64,000 bases of DNA from CAYWWM01 sp965198025 (GTDB lineage Bacteria > Acidobacteriota > Terriglobia > 2-12-FULL-54-10). The notes under the pieces are model-generated. The model saw nothing but the letters and a program-made list of their open reading frames with translations, searched no databases and was not told where the DNA came from. Positions 8,078-16,056 of this stretch are shown one piece after another; position 1 is the first letter of the stretch, and the number at the start of each line of letters is the position of its first letter. The stretch spans positions 2,170,001-2,234,000 of the forward strand of contig OZ240237.1 of assembly GCA_965198025.1 (NCBI GenBank), read 5' to 3'. The translations under genes were made by a program, and so were the position numbers.

Positions 8078-9523
8078 CTACCCGACGCTACCCTCCAGGC
8101 TCACCCCGAGCAGCTTTTGCGCCTCGACGGCGAACTCCATCGGCAGCTCTTTGAGAACTTGCTTGGCGAAGCCGTTGACGATCATCGATACGGCGTCTTC
8201 GTTCGACAGGCCGCGCTGCTGGCAGTAGAAGATCTGATCCTCCCCGATCTTCGATGTCGTGGCCTCGTGCTCAACCTGCGCCGCAGGATTCTTGACCTCC
8301 AGATACGGGAACGTGTGCGCGCTGCACTGGTCCCCGATGAGCAGCGAGTCGCATTGCGAGTAATTGCGCGCGCCCTCGGCGCCCTTGAGCATCTTCACCA
8401 GGCCGCGGTAGACGTTCTTGCCGTGGCCGGCGGAGATTCCTTTGGAGATGATTGTGCTCTTGGTATTCCGGCCGATGTGAACCATCTTTGTGCCGGTGTC
8501 GGCCTGCTGGAAGTTGTTCGCCAGGGCCACGGAATAGAACTCGCCGATCGAATTGTCGCCCTGCAGGATGCAGCTCGGGTACTTCCAGGTGATCGCCGAG
8601 CCGGTTTCAACCTGCGTCCAGGAAATCTTGGAGTTTACGCCCTGGCACTTACCGCGCTTGGTGACGAAGTTGTAGATGCCCCCCTTGCCATTTTTGTCGC
8701 CGGGATACCAGTTCTGGATGGTCGAGTACTTGATCTCGGCGTTGTCGTGCGCAATGAGCTCGACCACTGCGGCATGCAACTGGTTCTCATCCCGCATCGG
8801 TGCCGTGCAGCCTTCCAGGTAGCTCACATAGCTTCCTTCGTCGGCAACGATCAGCGTCCGCTCGAACTGCCCCGTCGACTTCGCGTTGATGCGGAAGTAC
8901 GTGGAGAGTTCCATCGGGCAGCGGACTCCCTTGGGCACGTAACAGAACGACCCGTCGCTGAACACCGCCGAATTGAGGCTCGCGTAGAAATTGTCAGTGT
9001 ACGGCACCACGGAGCCGAGATACTTCCGCACTAGCTCCGGGTGATTCTCGACGGCCTCGGAGAAAGAGCAGAAAATGATCCCTTCCTGGGCCAGCCGTTC
9101 CTTGAACGTTGTCGCCACAGAGACGCTGTCGAACACGGCGTCCACCGCCACCCCCGCCAGGACCTCGCGCTCGTGCAGCGGAATCCCGAGCTTCTCGTAC
9201 GTCTCCAGCAGCTTCGGGTCCACCTCCGACAAGTCCTTCGGTCGGTTCTTCATCTTGGGCGCCGAGTAGTACACGATGCTCTGAAAATCAATCGGCGGGT
9301 ATTCCACCGCCGACCACTTCGGGTCCTTCATTTTCAGCCACTGCCGGTAGGCGTTCAGCCGCCACTCCGTCAGCCACTCCGGTTCCTTCTTCTTGGCCGA
9401 GATCAGCCGGACCACGTCTTCATTCAGACCGGGCGCTACCGATTCCTGCTCGATATCCGTCACGAATCCGTATTTATATTCTTGATTTGCAAGGAGTTCC
9501 AAGTTCTCTGTGGTTGAGCTCAT
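8078..9523 (-). CDS. sufB: SufB, Fe-S scaffold complex subunit
   Basis: This is the first suf gene of the minus-strand operon. The frame is open to 9556, but the ATG at 9523 has a strong GGAGG at 9529-9533 with good spacing, so I use it, giving 481 residues beginning MSSTTENLELLANQEYKYG. Family hallmarks are KKPEW-like text near the N-terminus (KKKEPEWLTEWR), FCSFSEAVENHPELV, VPKGVRCPMELSTYFRIN and the C-terminal CDSLLIGDQCSAHTFPYLEV block. SufB receives sulfur and carries the nascent cluster. A promoter candidate lies immediately upstream. Confidence 0.95.
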   Translation of the reverse strand: MSSTTENLELLANQEYKYGFVTDIEQESVAPGLNEDVVRLISAKKKEPEWLTEWRLNAYRQWLKMKDPKWSAVEYPPIDFQSIVYYSAPKMKNRPKDLSEVDPKLLETYEKLGIPLHEREVLAGVAVDAVFDSVSVATTFKERLAQEGIIFCSFSEAVENHPELVRKYLGSVVPYTDNFYASLNSAVFSDGSFCYVPKGVRCPMELSTYFRINAKSTGQFERTLIVADEGSYVSYLEGCTAPMRDENQLHAAVVELIAHDNAEIKYSTIQNWYPGDKNGKGGIYNFVTKRGKCQGVNSKISWTQVETGSAITWKYPSCILQGDNSIGEFYSVALANNFQQADTGTKMVHIGRNTKSTIISKGISAGHGKNVYRGLVKMLKGAEGARNYSQCDSLLIGDQCSAHTFPYLEVKNPAAQVEHEATTSKIGEDQIFYCQQRGLSNEDAVSMIVNGFAKQVLKELPMEFAVEAQKLLGVSLEGSVG

Positions 9524-9540
9524 GCGTTCCTCCAGAGTCC

Positions 9541-9569
9541 ATTCTATGGAATCCATACAATTGAGTCAA
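9541..9569 (-). promoter_or_regulatory. candidate suf operon promoter with overlapping palindrome
   Basis: On the minus strand TTGACT (9564-9569) and TAGAAT (9541-9546) are separated by 17 bases. The predicted start of transcription falls just ahead of the sufB ribosome binding site, so the leader would be very short. The -35 box sits in the perfect palindrome TTGA-C-TCAA (9561-9569), and a related AATCTTGAC unit occurs again about 22 bases upstream. These are plausible Rrf2-type operator sites but no consensus was tested. Confidence 0.4.
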
Positions 9570-9717
9570 GATTAAAATATAAGATTGTCAAGATTGAAAG
9601 AGGTTCTGAGAGCGACGCCCTGCCGGGTTACAATTGCTTCAGCAAACCTTTGATTGCGGCGGCACGAACCGCCCTGGACTCCCACGGCCGGGAGGAAAAG
9701 GAGAGGGAGCAGAAACA

Positions 9718-11097
9718 ATGCGAGACTACATAGAAAGCGCGACACGAGTTTTGATGCTGGTTCTGGGAGCGTTATGGGCAGTGGGTTGTTCGAGTCCCGT
9801 GGGTGTGGAATCGGATGCGGACCTGGTCATTCGCGGAGGCCAACTGCTGGACATGACCTCCGACGAACCGAACGTACGGCCGATCAAGGGACTGGTTGTA
9901 TCCGACGGAAGAGTTGCCCGGATCATCGCGGCCGACTCAAACGAAGAACTGCCGAATGCAGCGGAGGTGATCGAGGCTGGAACGAACACCGTGATGCCGG
10001 GTTTGATCGACTCCCATATTCACTTTCGGCCCGGGGTGCTCGAACCTGCGCTGCACTACGGAGTCACCACAGTCATGGATACAGCACCCTGCGGGGCCCA
10101 ATGCGGGGATGATCCAAATGGATTCATCGTCGGGCATGCCGAGCTGGCGAATGGACCGGATGCCGACGGGCCCACCATGTACTACACGGGAGTTAAGTTG
10201 GATGGGCCCGATGGACTCGAGGCTGTGGAAGTCCACCGTTTGCAGTCATTGGAGGAAATCCCGGAAAAGATAGACGAGTTGGTACAACTGGGAGCAAGCG
10301 GAATCAAAGTCGAAGAGAATCTGCCGGTAGAGTATCGGAGAAGGGTCATGGAGGAGGCCGATCGGCGTGACCTGCCTGTTGTGGGTCATTCGAGGGATGC
10401 TGAGGAATCCATCTCAGTGGGGATGAAGTTTATTGAGCATATGTATCCGATCTCTCGCTCGGTGGCCACAAACCCGGAAGAGGCTGCCAAGGAGGCTGAC
10501 CCTGCCGACCAGATGGACTTTGACAAGGCACAGGAATTGATTCAGTTGATGGTGGAAAATAATGTGTACCTGAACCCGACTTTATTGGGCCGTTACGGGG
10601 CCATGAGTCCCCGCGTGGAAGAATTCCATAATGAAGACCAGAGACTGGTGGAGACGGAATTGTTTTCCAAAGTGCCCCAGGAGATCGTTGCACGCTATCT
10701 GAACGGCGGCCGTCCGCGAAACGACATGTCGCCGGAGGAACGGGCCAGACGAGAAAAGGGCTATGCAAATGTCCAGCGATTCGTTCGTGAATTCAGCGAG
10801 CACGGAGGTCGTCTCCTGGCCGGAACCGACATGGGCAACAGTCGGATTCCCGGAATCTCCATTCACCGGGAAATGCAGTTGTTCGTCGATGCAGGAGTCC
10901 CGCCATACAAGGCACTGTTGGGCGCTACGCGCTACGGTGCCGAGATGATGCGGAAGGCGGACATGATTGGAACACTGGAAGAAGGCAAGCAAGCGGATAT
11001 TCTGGTCCTGGGTTCCAATCCGGTTGAGGGAATCGCTGCAACGAAGGACTTGCGGTACGTCATCCGGAAGGGCAGGATCGTCAGGTTCAACCCCTGA
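9718..11097 (+). CDS. amidohydrolase family lipoprotein
   Basis: I chose the ATG at 9718, preceded by GGAGAGGGAG, over the longer frame from 9634. The 459-residue product then begins with a signal peptide and a lipobox-like AVGC (Cys24), so it is probably an envelope lipoprotein. The metal-dependent amidohydrolase fold is complete: SHIH (H100, H102), a Lys at 197 in GASGIKVEE that could be the carboxylated bridging lysine, H224 in VVGHS, H241 in IEHM and the catalytic Asp371 in LLAGTDMGN. The imidazolonepropionase/prolidase-like branch fits best. The substrate cannot be read from sequence. It stands alone, divergent from the suf operon. Confidence 0.85.
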   Translation: MRDYIESATRVLMLVLGALWAVGCSSPVGVESDADLVIRGGQLLDMTSDEPNVRPIKGLVVSDGRVARIIAADSNEELPNAAEVIEAGTNTVMPGLIDSHIHFRPGVLEPALHYGVTTVMDTAPCGAQCGDDPNGFIVGHAELANGPDADGPTMYYTGVKLDGPDGLEAVEVHRLQSLEEIPEKIDELVQLGASGIKVEENLPVEYRRRVMEEADRRDLPVVGHSRDAEESISVGMKFIEHMYPISRSVATNPEEAAKEADPADQMDFDKAQELIQLMVENNVYLNPTLLGRYGAMSPRVEEFHNEDQRLVETELFSKVPQEIVARYLNGGRPRNDMSPEERARREKGYANVQRFVREFSEHGGRLLAGTDMGNSRIPGISIHREMQLFVDAGVPPYKALLGATRYGAEMMRKADMIGTLEEGKQADILVLGSNPVEGIAATKDLRYVIRKGRIVRFNP

Positions 11098-11634
11098 CCT
11101 TGAAAAGAAGCCGCGGCTTTGCCCTCTGCCCCAGGACATCGTCTAGGCTATGTTCGCAGTGAGCTGATCGGAGGCCGCGGCACAGAGCAGGGGGTTCGTG
11201 GCGGAAGAGCTGGACCATTTTCAGCGTTGCTGTATAGCCCGCAGCTAGGGCAGGCTTTTCCCTCGACTTCGCTCGGGACAGGCCTGCCTGCCCTGAAGAG
11301 GAAATGCCTGGAGGCTTGTCGCTACTTTGCGGCTGCGCTACACCCACCCTGAAAATGGTCGAATCTATCCATATACCCCATAAAACTGTACGGAAATGCT
11401 CTGTCGAGAGAACCGAAGGAACCGAAAGAACCGAAAACGGGTGTCGCAAGTTACCGTTGCGCCTGCCACGGCTCCGGCGTACGAAATCGCTGGCGACGCC
11501 CGAGGGTAATGAAGTTCCGCTAGTCTAAGCAGCTAACTACGACCAAAATCAAGGCAGTTCACCAAGCAAGATGCTGTGCACAAGGCCTTTTTTTGTGTCA
11601 GTATTAGGGCAACGAAAAGCCTGGGAGGATATCT
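11098..11634. other. 537-base intergenic stretch without a recognisable gene
   Basis: It starts with a 12-base perfect palindrome without a loop (AAGCCGCGGCTT, 11108-11119) shortly after the amidohydrolase stop. A run around 11240-11290 resembles the 'aggcctgcctgccct' dispersed repeats. At 11401-11440 there is a GAACCGAA-type repeat that recurs inside aroDE. The short frames here have no family resemblance that I recognise. Confidence 0.5.
11401..11440. repeat. GAACCGAA-type short repeat, intergenic copy
   Basis: Tandem GAACCGAA units follow the lead-in CTGTCGAGAGAAC. The same arrangement, lead-in included, appears at 45047-45093 within the aroDE coding region. The direction is the same in both. 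Confidence 0.6.
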
Positions 11635-12285
11635 ATGAGCCCGATTCGACTCCTGTCGGCATGTTTGATCCTGTTTGTGTCAACGCCTTCCTTTGCGCAA
11701 GAGTTTCCAGAGTGGATCGAGTACGTGAATCGCCAGGAGTTTTTTCAAATCAACTTTCCCGGTCAGCCTACAGTAACGGAGCTTTCGTACGATACACAGA
11801 GTGGCGCCACTATTCCGGCCAGGCTCTATACCGCAAAAGATGGTCCAGCCATCTACTCGATTACTGTGGTCAATTACAAGGACGCCGAAGGAGGGGATTA
11901 TCGCGGTTCGACGGATTGGGCGGCATGGAATCTCCGCAAGCGGGGCGGCGAGGTTACCTACGACTCCCACGCTGTTACCGACTGGATTGCGGGTCACCAA
12001 CTTCAGATCACGAACCCGGATGGGACTCGCAGTTACATCGGGATTCATCCCCATATGAGGCGTCTGTACATCATGGAAGCCACCGCACCTCCGGGTTATC
12101 CTCCGCCGTCGGATTTTCCGCAGACCATTTCGATCCTCGACGAGCAGGGACGCGCGATCCGTTATGAGCTGGACGACGAAGGAAACCGGGTTCGCCGGAT
12201 CTTTGCAGATGAACAGTATGCAGAGGAATTCCGGCACCTCGAAGGTCTGAATGAGGTGCGGCCATACGAAACGCCCGCTCAGTGA
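11635..12285 (+). CDS. secreted protein of unknown function
   Basis: The 216-residue product has a clear signal peptide (hydrophobic core LLSACLILFV, cleavage after Ala21 in SFA-QE). GGGAGGATATCT precedes the ATG, which supports the start. The mature part begins EFPEWIEYVNRQEFFQINFPGQPTV-like text; 'F.INFPG.P' is a pattern I associate with small periplasmic proteins of unknown role that are found with oxidative or stress functions, but I cannot name a family with confidence. No cysteines or catalytic motifs stand out in the mature protein. It is a single gene, converging on the MoxR cassette. Confidence 0.7.
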   Translation: MSPIRLLSACLILFVSTPSFAQEFPEWIEYVNRQEFFQINFPGQPTVTELSYDTQSGATIPARLYTAKDGPAIYSITVVNYKDAEGGDYRGSTDWAAWNLRKRGGEVTYDSHAVTDWIAGHQLQITNPDGTRSYIGIHPHMRRLYIMEATAPPGYPPPSDFPQTISILDEQGRAIRYELDDEGNRVRRIFADEQYAEEFRHLEGLNEVRPYETPAQ

Positions 12286-12517
12286 CGGTAGGTGCTCCGG
12301 GTCCTGCATCGCCACGAATAGCTTCAGCACGACGGCAGGCGCCGGAAATAGCAGCGCCAATCTGCGCTCGGTGCGGTTGAATCCAGGGATTCCAACCTTC
12401 GCTTGTGTTTTTCGTTTCTCCTGACTTGACCAACCCCTAATGAACCTGCCCGATGGCAGTGGCGCGTGACCACTACCCTGCGAAGAGGGATTCGGAACAC
12501 CGGCTCTTCGCTCGTCG

Positions 12518-15500
12518 CTACTCTTCCCCTTGCTGATTGCCCCGCGAGATGGACCGGTAGTACTCCTCCACTATGGCGCGGTAACGCTCGGGGACGCGCT
12601 CTTGGCTGGCGACGCGAGCCGCCTCGGGCTGATCCATCTGCAACTGGCGGCGGAGCCGTAATTCCAGTTCCTTCCACTGTTCCACTAGCTCAGAACGCAA
12701 GGTCTCGAGCTCCCTCGGTCCAGGTATCGCACGCGGATCGAGATCCCGCATAGCCCGGTTCAACTCCTGAGCCATGCGCAAAAGCTCCTGTTCGTCGGCC
12801 AGCAGGCCGCGCAGATCGGAGGCCTCCTGCGCCAGTTGCGCATACTGCTGCGCCAGCGCCCGGCGCTCTTCCTCGGTCAGCGGCTGCATATTAGGATTCA
12901 GCCCGCCGAAGTTCCTGGCGTCTCCGTAGAGTCCACCCCAGCCACCTTGGGAGCCGTTGCGCGGCCCGCCCGGACCGGCAACGCCTCCTGCCTGATTACC
13001 GCCCGGCTGGCCACCGGCCATCTGCGAACCCGGCTGGTTTCCGCCCTGTTGTCCGGCCTGACCTTGTTGGCCTTGCTGTCCCTGCTGCCCTTGTTGCGAA
13101 CCGGGCTGCATTCCGCGGTCCATGCGCTCCAGGCCTTGCCGGACGCGCTCGGCAGCGGTCAAAGCCTCGCGCAGCCTGTCGCCCGTGCCACGCTCTCCGA
13201 GCGCCTGCTCGGCGTTCCGGACACGCTCGGCCAACCGATCGAAATCAGCCCTCAAATCGTCTTCCACGGGCGCGGCGGTTGGCCACAGCCCTTGCTGCTC
13301 GAGCCAGGCGCCCTGCCGAATCTTGTCACCCAGCCGCTCCTCCTGGATTGAGCTGGATGCTTCGCGAAGCTGCTGTGCTGTTCGGCGCTGGTTGTCGGCC
13401 ATGCGGCCCGCAGTCTGGCTGAGTTGTTGTTCCATGTTTCGCAGCCCGTCCAGCAGGGCCCGCTTCTTGTCGAAGACCTCGCCGAGCGCCTGCCGTGCCG
13501 CGGGATCATTGCGGGGCCGTTCCCCGCCCCGTGCCATGGTCCGAACGTCGTCGGCAATCTGCTGCTGCTGTGCGGCCAGGTCCTCGGCACGTTCCTGCAG
13601 GCGCTCCATGGCTTGCTGGTCCATCTGATTCTGTTGGCCGGAAAGCATCTCGCCGGCCTCGCGCAAACGGTCGGAAGCCCGCGTACTCTCCGAGCCGCCC
13701 TGCTGGCCCTGGCCATTGGCCTGCTGCATGTCCCGCGCCGCCTGTGACACCATGCGGCTGGCCTGACCCAATTGCTGTGAATTCGTTTGCCGGGAGAGGC
13801 GCTCCAACTGCCGTGCCAGCTCTTCGGCTTCTCGCCGCAGTTGCTCCTGCTCCCACCGCGAAGCGGAGCGCATGGAATCGCGCTGGTCACGGTTCTGCCG
13901 CGCCAGGTTCTCCTGCCGCCGTGCCAGCTCTTCGAGTTTTCGCTGCGCTTCGGTCAGCTCCTCGTTATTCTGGTTGCTGCTCATCTGCTGCAGCGTTTCG
14001 TACTGATTCTTGTTGGTGTCGAGTTCCAGAGCAAAAAGGTCGGAAAGATCGCGGCCGGCGCTGCCGCCTCCTCCGCCGCCCCCGCCGCCGTTGTTGAAGG
14101 CCACCTGTATATCCCGGAACAGCGCTTCGGCGCGCAGCAGATACTGCAACGCAGTCTGCTCCGGCGAAAGGGCCTGCTGGAACTCCTGCCGATCGAGCTC
14201 ATTCGCTGCGGGCTCCATCGCCTCGACGGCCTTCCGCAGGTTCTCCACCAGTCCCGCAAACTCCTCGTTCACACCACTCAAACGCCGGCGGCTGACGCGG
14301 CTAGCCAGCGTTTCGGCCTGCTCCTTGAGGCCCCGCTGGACCTCTGAAAGCACCTCGCCGGCTTCCTTCAGTTGATCCGGGCTCTGCCGCTCCTGATTGC
14401 GGACCACATTCCAGGTTGCGGCGATGATCTCCTTCTGCTTCTCTGAGAGGAACGTGTTCTCCCCTCCCATTCCGCCGCCACCGCCGCCACCCGCCTGGCC
14501 CTGAATGTAATTCCGCTCAAACGGCCGTACCTGCAGGAAGTACATCTCCGTTTGCGTGCTCACGCCGGTGCCGTCCTTGGCCACGCCGTAGTAGCTCACT
14601 AAGTCGCCCGGCACCATATTGTAGTCTTCGAGCTGCAGTGTATGGTTCCCGCCCGCTTCCTGCATCCGGTTATCGGAAGTGAGGATGACTGCCTGTTCCG
14701 GGCTTCCGTTGACGGAATAGCGCATCTCGAGGTCTGCGACCCGCACGTCATCTTGCGCCGAGAAGCCGATCACCACTTCCTCGACCGGCGTCGGATCCAG
14801 ATCGCGCCCCGGACGCGCGAGGCGAATGGTGGGTGGTGAATCGTTGAGCGCCTGGATCAGGAATTCCTCGCTGGCCCGCGCCTCACGCCGCAGGTGATCC
14901 TCCAACCGTATGTGGTACAGCGCGTCCTTTTCCATTGTCCAGGCAGCCTGGAACTGCCGGTCACCCACTTTGGTAAGCTGAATTTCGCTGCCGTCGTCGA
15001 GCACCATCCGGCCGCTTGGCGAATCTACGTCCGTATGCGCCGTCAGCGTAATATTCGTTCCCTTGAGCGCGATCACGTCTCCGCCGTTCTCGTCCACCGA
15101 AACATCCATGCGTGTGTAGGCCGGGTATTCGTAGCGCACTTCCATGCGCTCCACGCGCGGGATGTCAATCACCGAAATCTGGTACTGCGGCGAGCGTACG
15201 CCGTCGGCGTCCACATAGTACTGGATCGGTTCCTGGATCCCCAGGAACAGGAAGTGGTATCCCCCGCCCTCCTGTCGCGGAAGCATCGGTACTGCTTCCC
15301 AGTCGGCCGTGCCCTCGTGCAGCGCAAACAGGCGGATGGAACGGGGCATGTAGCCCTCCGGCTGCGCTGTGATCTCCTGGTCGGAATTGCGCCCCACGGT
15401 CAAGTCCCCAGGGGTGACGTGGAGCTGATAGAGTGGAGTGGTATCGGCCTTCGCCCAGCCGACCCAGAGTGCGTTGACGCCGTAGCGGAAAATGCCGGGC

Positions 15501-16003
15501 CCGTAAAACCCTAGCAGCAGAATCACGGCCACCGATCCCGTGGCCCAGAGCAATGGCTTGATGATTCGTTTCCCCTCGACCAGTTCCGATGCGGGATACG
15601 GAGCGGACCGATTCACCGCGTCTTCCGCCACCAACTCTCCGAACAGGCGCGTTGTTTCCTCATCCACCGGCTTGTTCGAGAGATCCACCGCGGTGGAAAG
15701 CCGCTCGCGCAGTTCCGGATGCTGCTCCTCGACGTATCGGGCTACCCGCCCGTCATCCAGCCTGCGCAACAGCGGCCAAGCCAGGAAGTACGCCACCGCC
15801 ACCAGCAGTGCAACCCACAGTCCGACGGTCGAGACCAGCACCGCCGTCTCCGAGAATCGCCAGACGTTCGCCCCCAGCACTGCGACCAGGGTCGCTGCCA
15901 GGGCGACCACTCCGCAGAGGCCCAGCCCGCGTACTGTTGTCTCCAGCCGCAGCCGGCGCCGAATCTGTTGGACGTATCTGCTGACTTGCTCTCGAAACGA
16001 CAT
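12518..16003 (-). CDS. DUF4175-like large membrane protein with glutamine-rich coiled coils
   Basis: The 1161-residue product has two N-terminal membrane segments (about 28-50 and 56-77) and a third near 150-172, then a beta-rich region, then a long Gln/Glu/Arg-rich coiled-coil region from about 540 to 930. Two poly-Gly runs (near 508 and 644) and a QQG repeat tract (near 963-985) separate the parts. This layout matches DUF4175-type proteins encoded with MoxR, DUF58 and BatA genes in several phyla. It is last in the cassette, 53 bases after batA. It may be the large envelope-spanning partner of the VWA proteins. The low-complexity tracts use GGC and CAG repeats and could be length-variable. 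Confidence 0.75.
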   Translation of the reverse strand: MSFREQVSRYVQQIRRRLRLETTVRGLGLCGVVALAATLVAVLGANVWRFSETAVLVSTVGLWVALLVAVAYFLAWPLLRRLDDGRVARYVEEQHPELRERLSTAVDLSNKPVDEETTRLFGELVAEDAVNRSAPYPASELVEGKRIIKPLLWATGSVAVILLLGFYGPGIFRYGVNALWVGWAKADTTPLYQLHVTPGDLTVGRNSDQEITAQPEGYMPRSIRLFALHEGTADWEAVPMLPRQEGGGYHFLFLGIQEPIQYYVDADGVRSPQYQISVIDIPRVERMEVRYEYPAYTRMDVSVDENGGDVIALKGTNITLTAHTDVDSPSGRMVLDDGSEIQLTKVGDRQFQAAWTMEKDALYHIRLEDHLRREARASEEFLIQALNDSPPTIRLARPGRDLDPTPVEEVVIGFSAQDDVRVADLEMRYSVNGSPEQAVILTSDNRMQEAGGNHTLQLEDYNMVPGDLVSYYGVAKDGTGVSTQTEMYFLQVRPFERNYIQGQAGGGGGGGMGGENTFLSEKQKEIIAATWNVVRNQERQSPDQLKEAGEVLSEVQRGLKEQAETLASRVSRRRLSGVNEEFAGLVENLRKAVEAMEPAANELDRQEFQQALSPEQTALQYLLRAEALFRDIQVAFNNGGGGGGGGGSAGRDLSDLFALELDTNKNQYETLQQMSSNQNNEELTEAQRKLEELARRQENLARQNRDQRDSMRSASRWEQEQLRREAEELARQLERLSRQTNSQQLGQASRMVSQAARDMQQANGQGQQGGSESTRASDRLREAGEMLSGQQNQMDQQAMERLQERAEDLAAQQQQIADDVRTMARGGERPRNDPAARQALGEVFDKKRALLDGLRNMEQQLSQTAGRMADNQRRTAQQLREASSSIQEERLGDKIRQGAWLEQQGLWPTAAPVEDDLRADFDRLAERVRNAEQALGERGTGDRLREALTAAERVRQGLERMDRGMQPGSQQGQQGQQGQQGQAGQQGGNQPGSQMAGGQPGGNQAGGVAGPGGPRNGSQGGWGGLYGDARNFGGLNPNMQPLTEEERRALAQQYAQLAQEASDLRGLLADEQELLRMAQELNRAMRDLDPRAIPGPRELETLRSELVEQWKELELRLRRQLQMDQPEAARVASQERVPERYRAIVEEYYRSISRGNQQGEE

Positions 16004-16056
16004 GGGCTTCTCCTTCGCCGTTTACTAGTCGATCTCTTGCTACACCCAACTTACCC

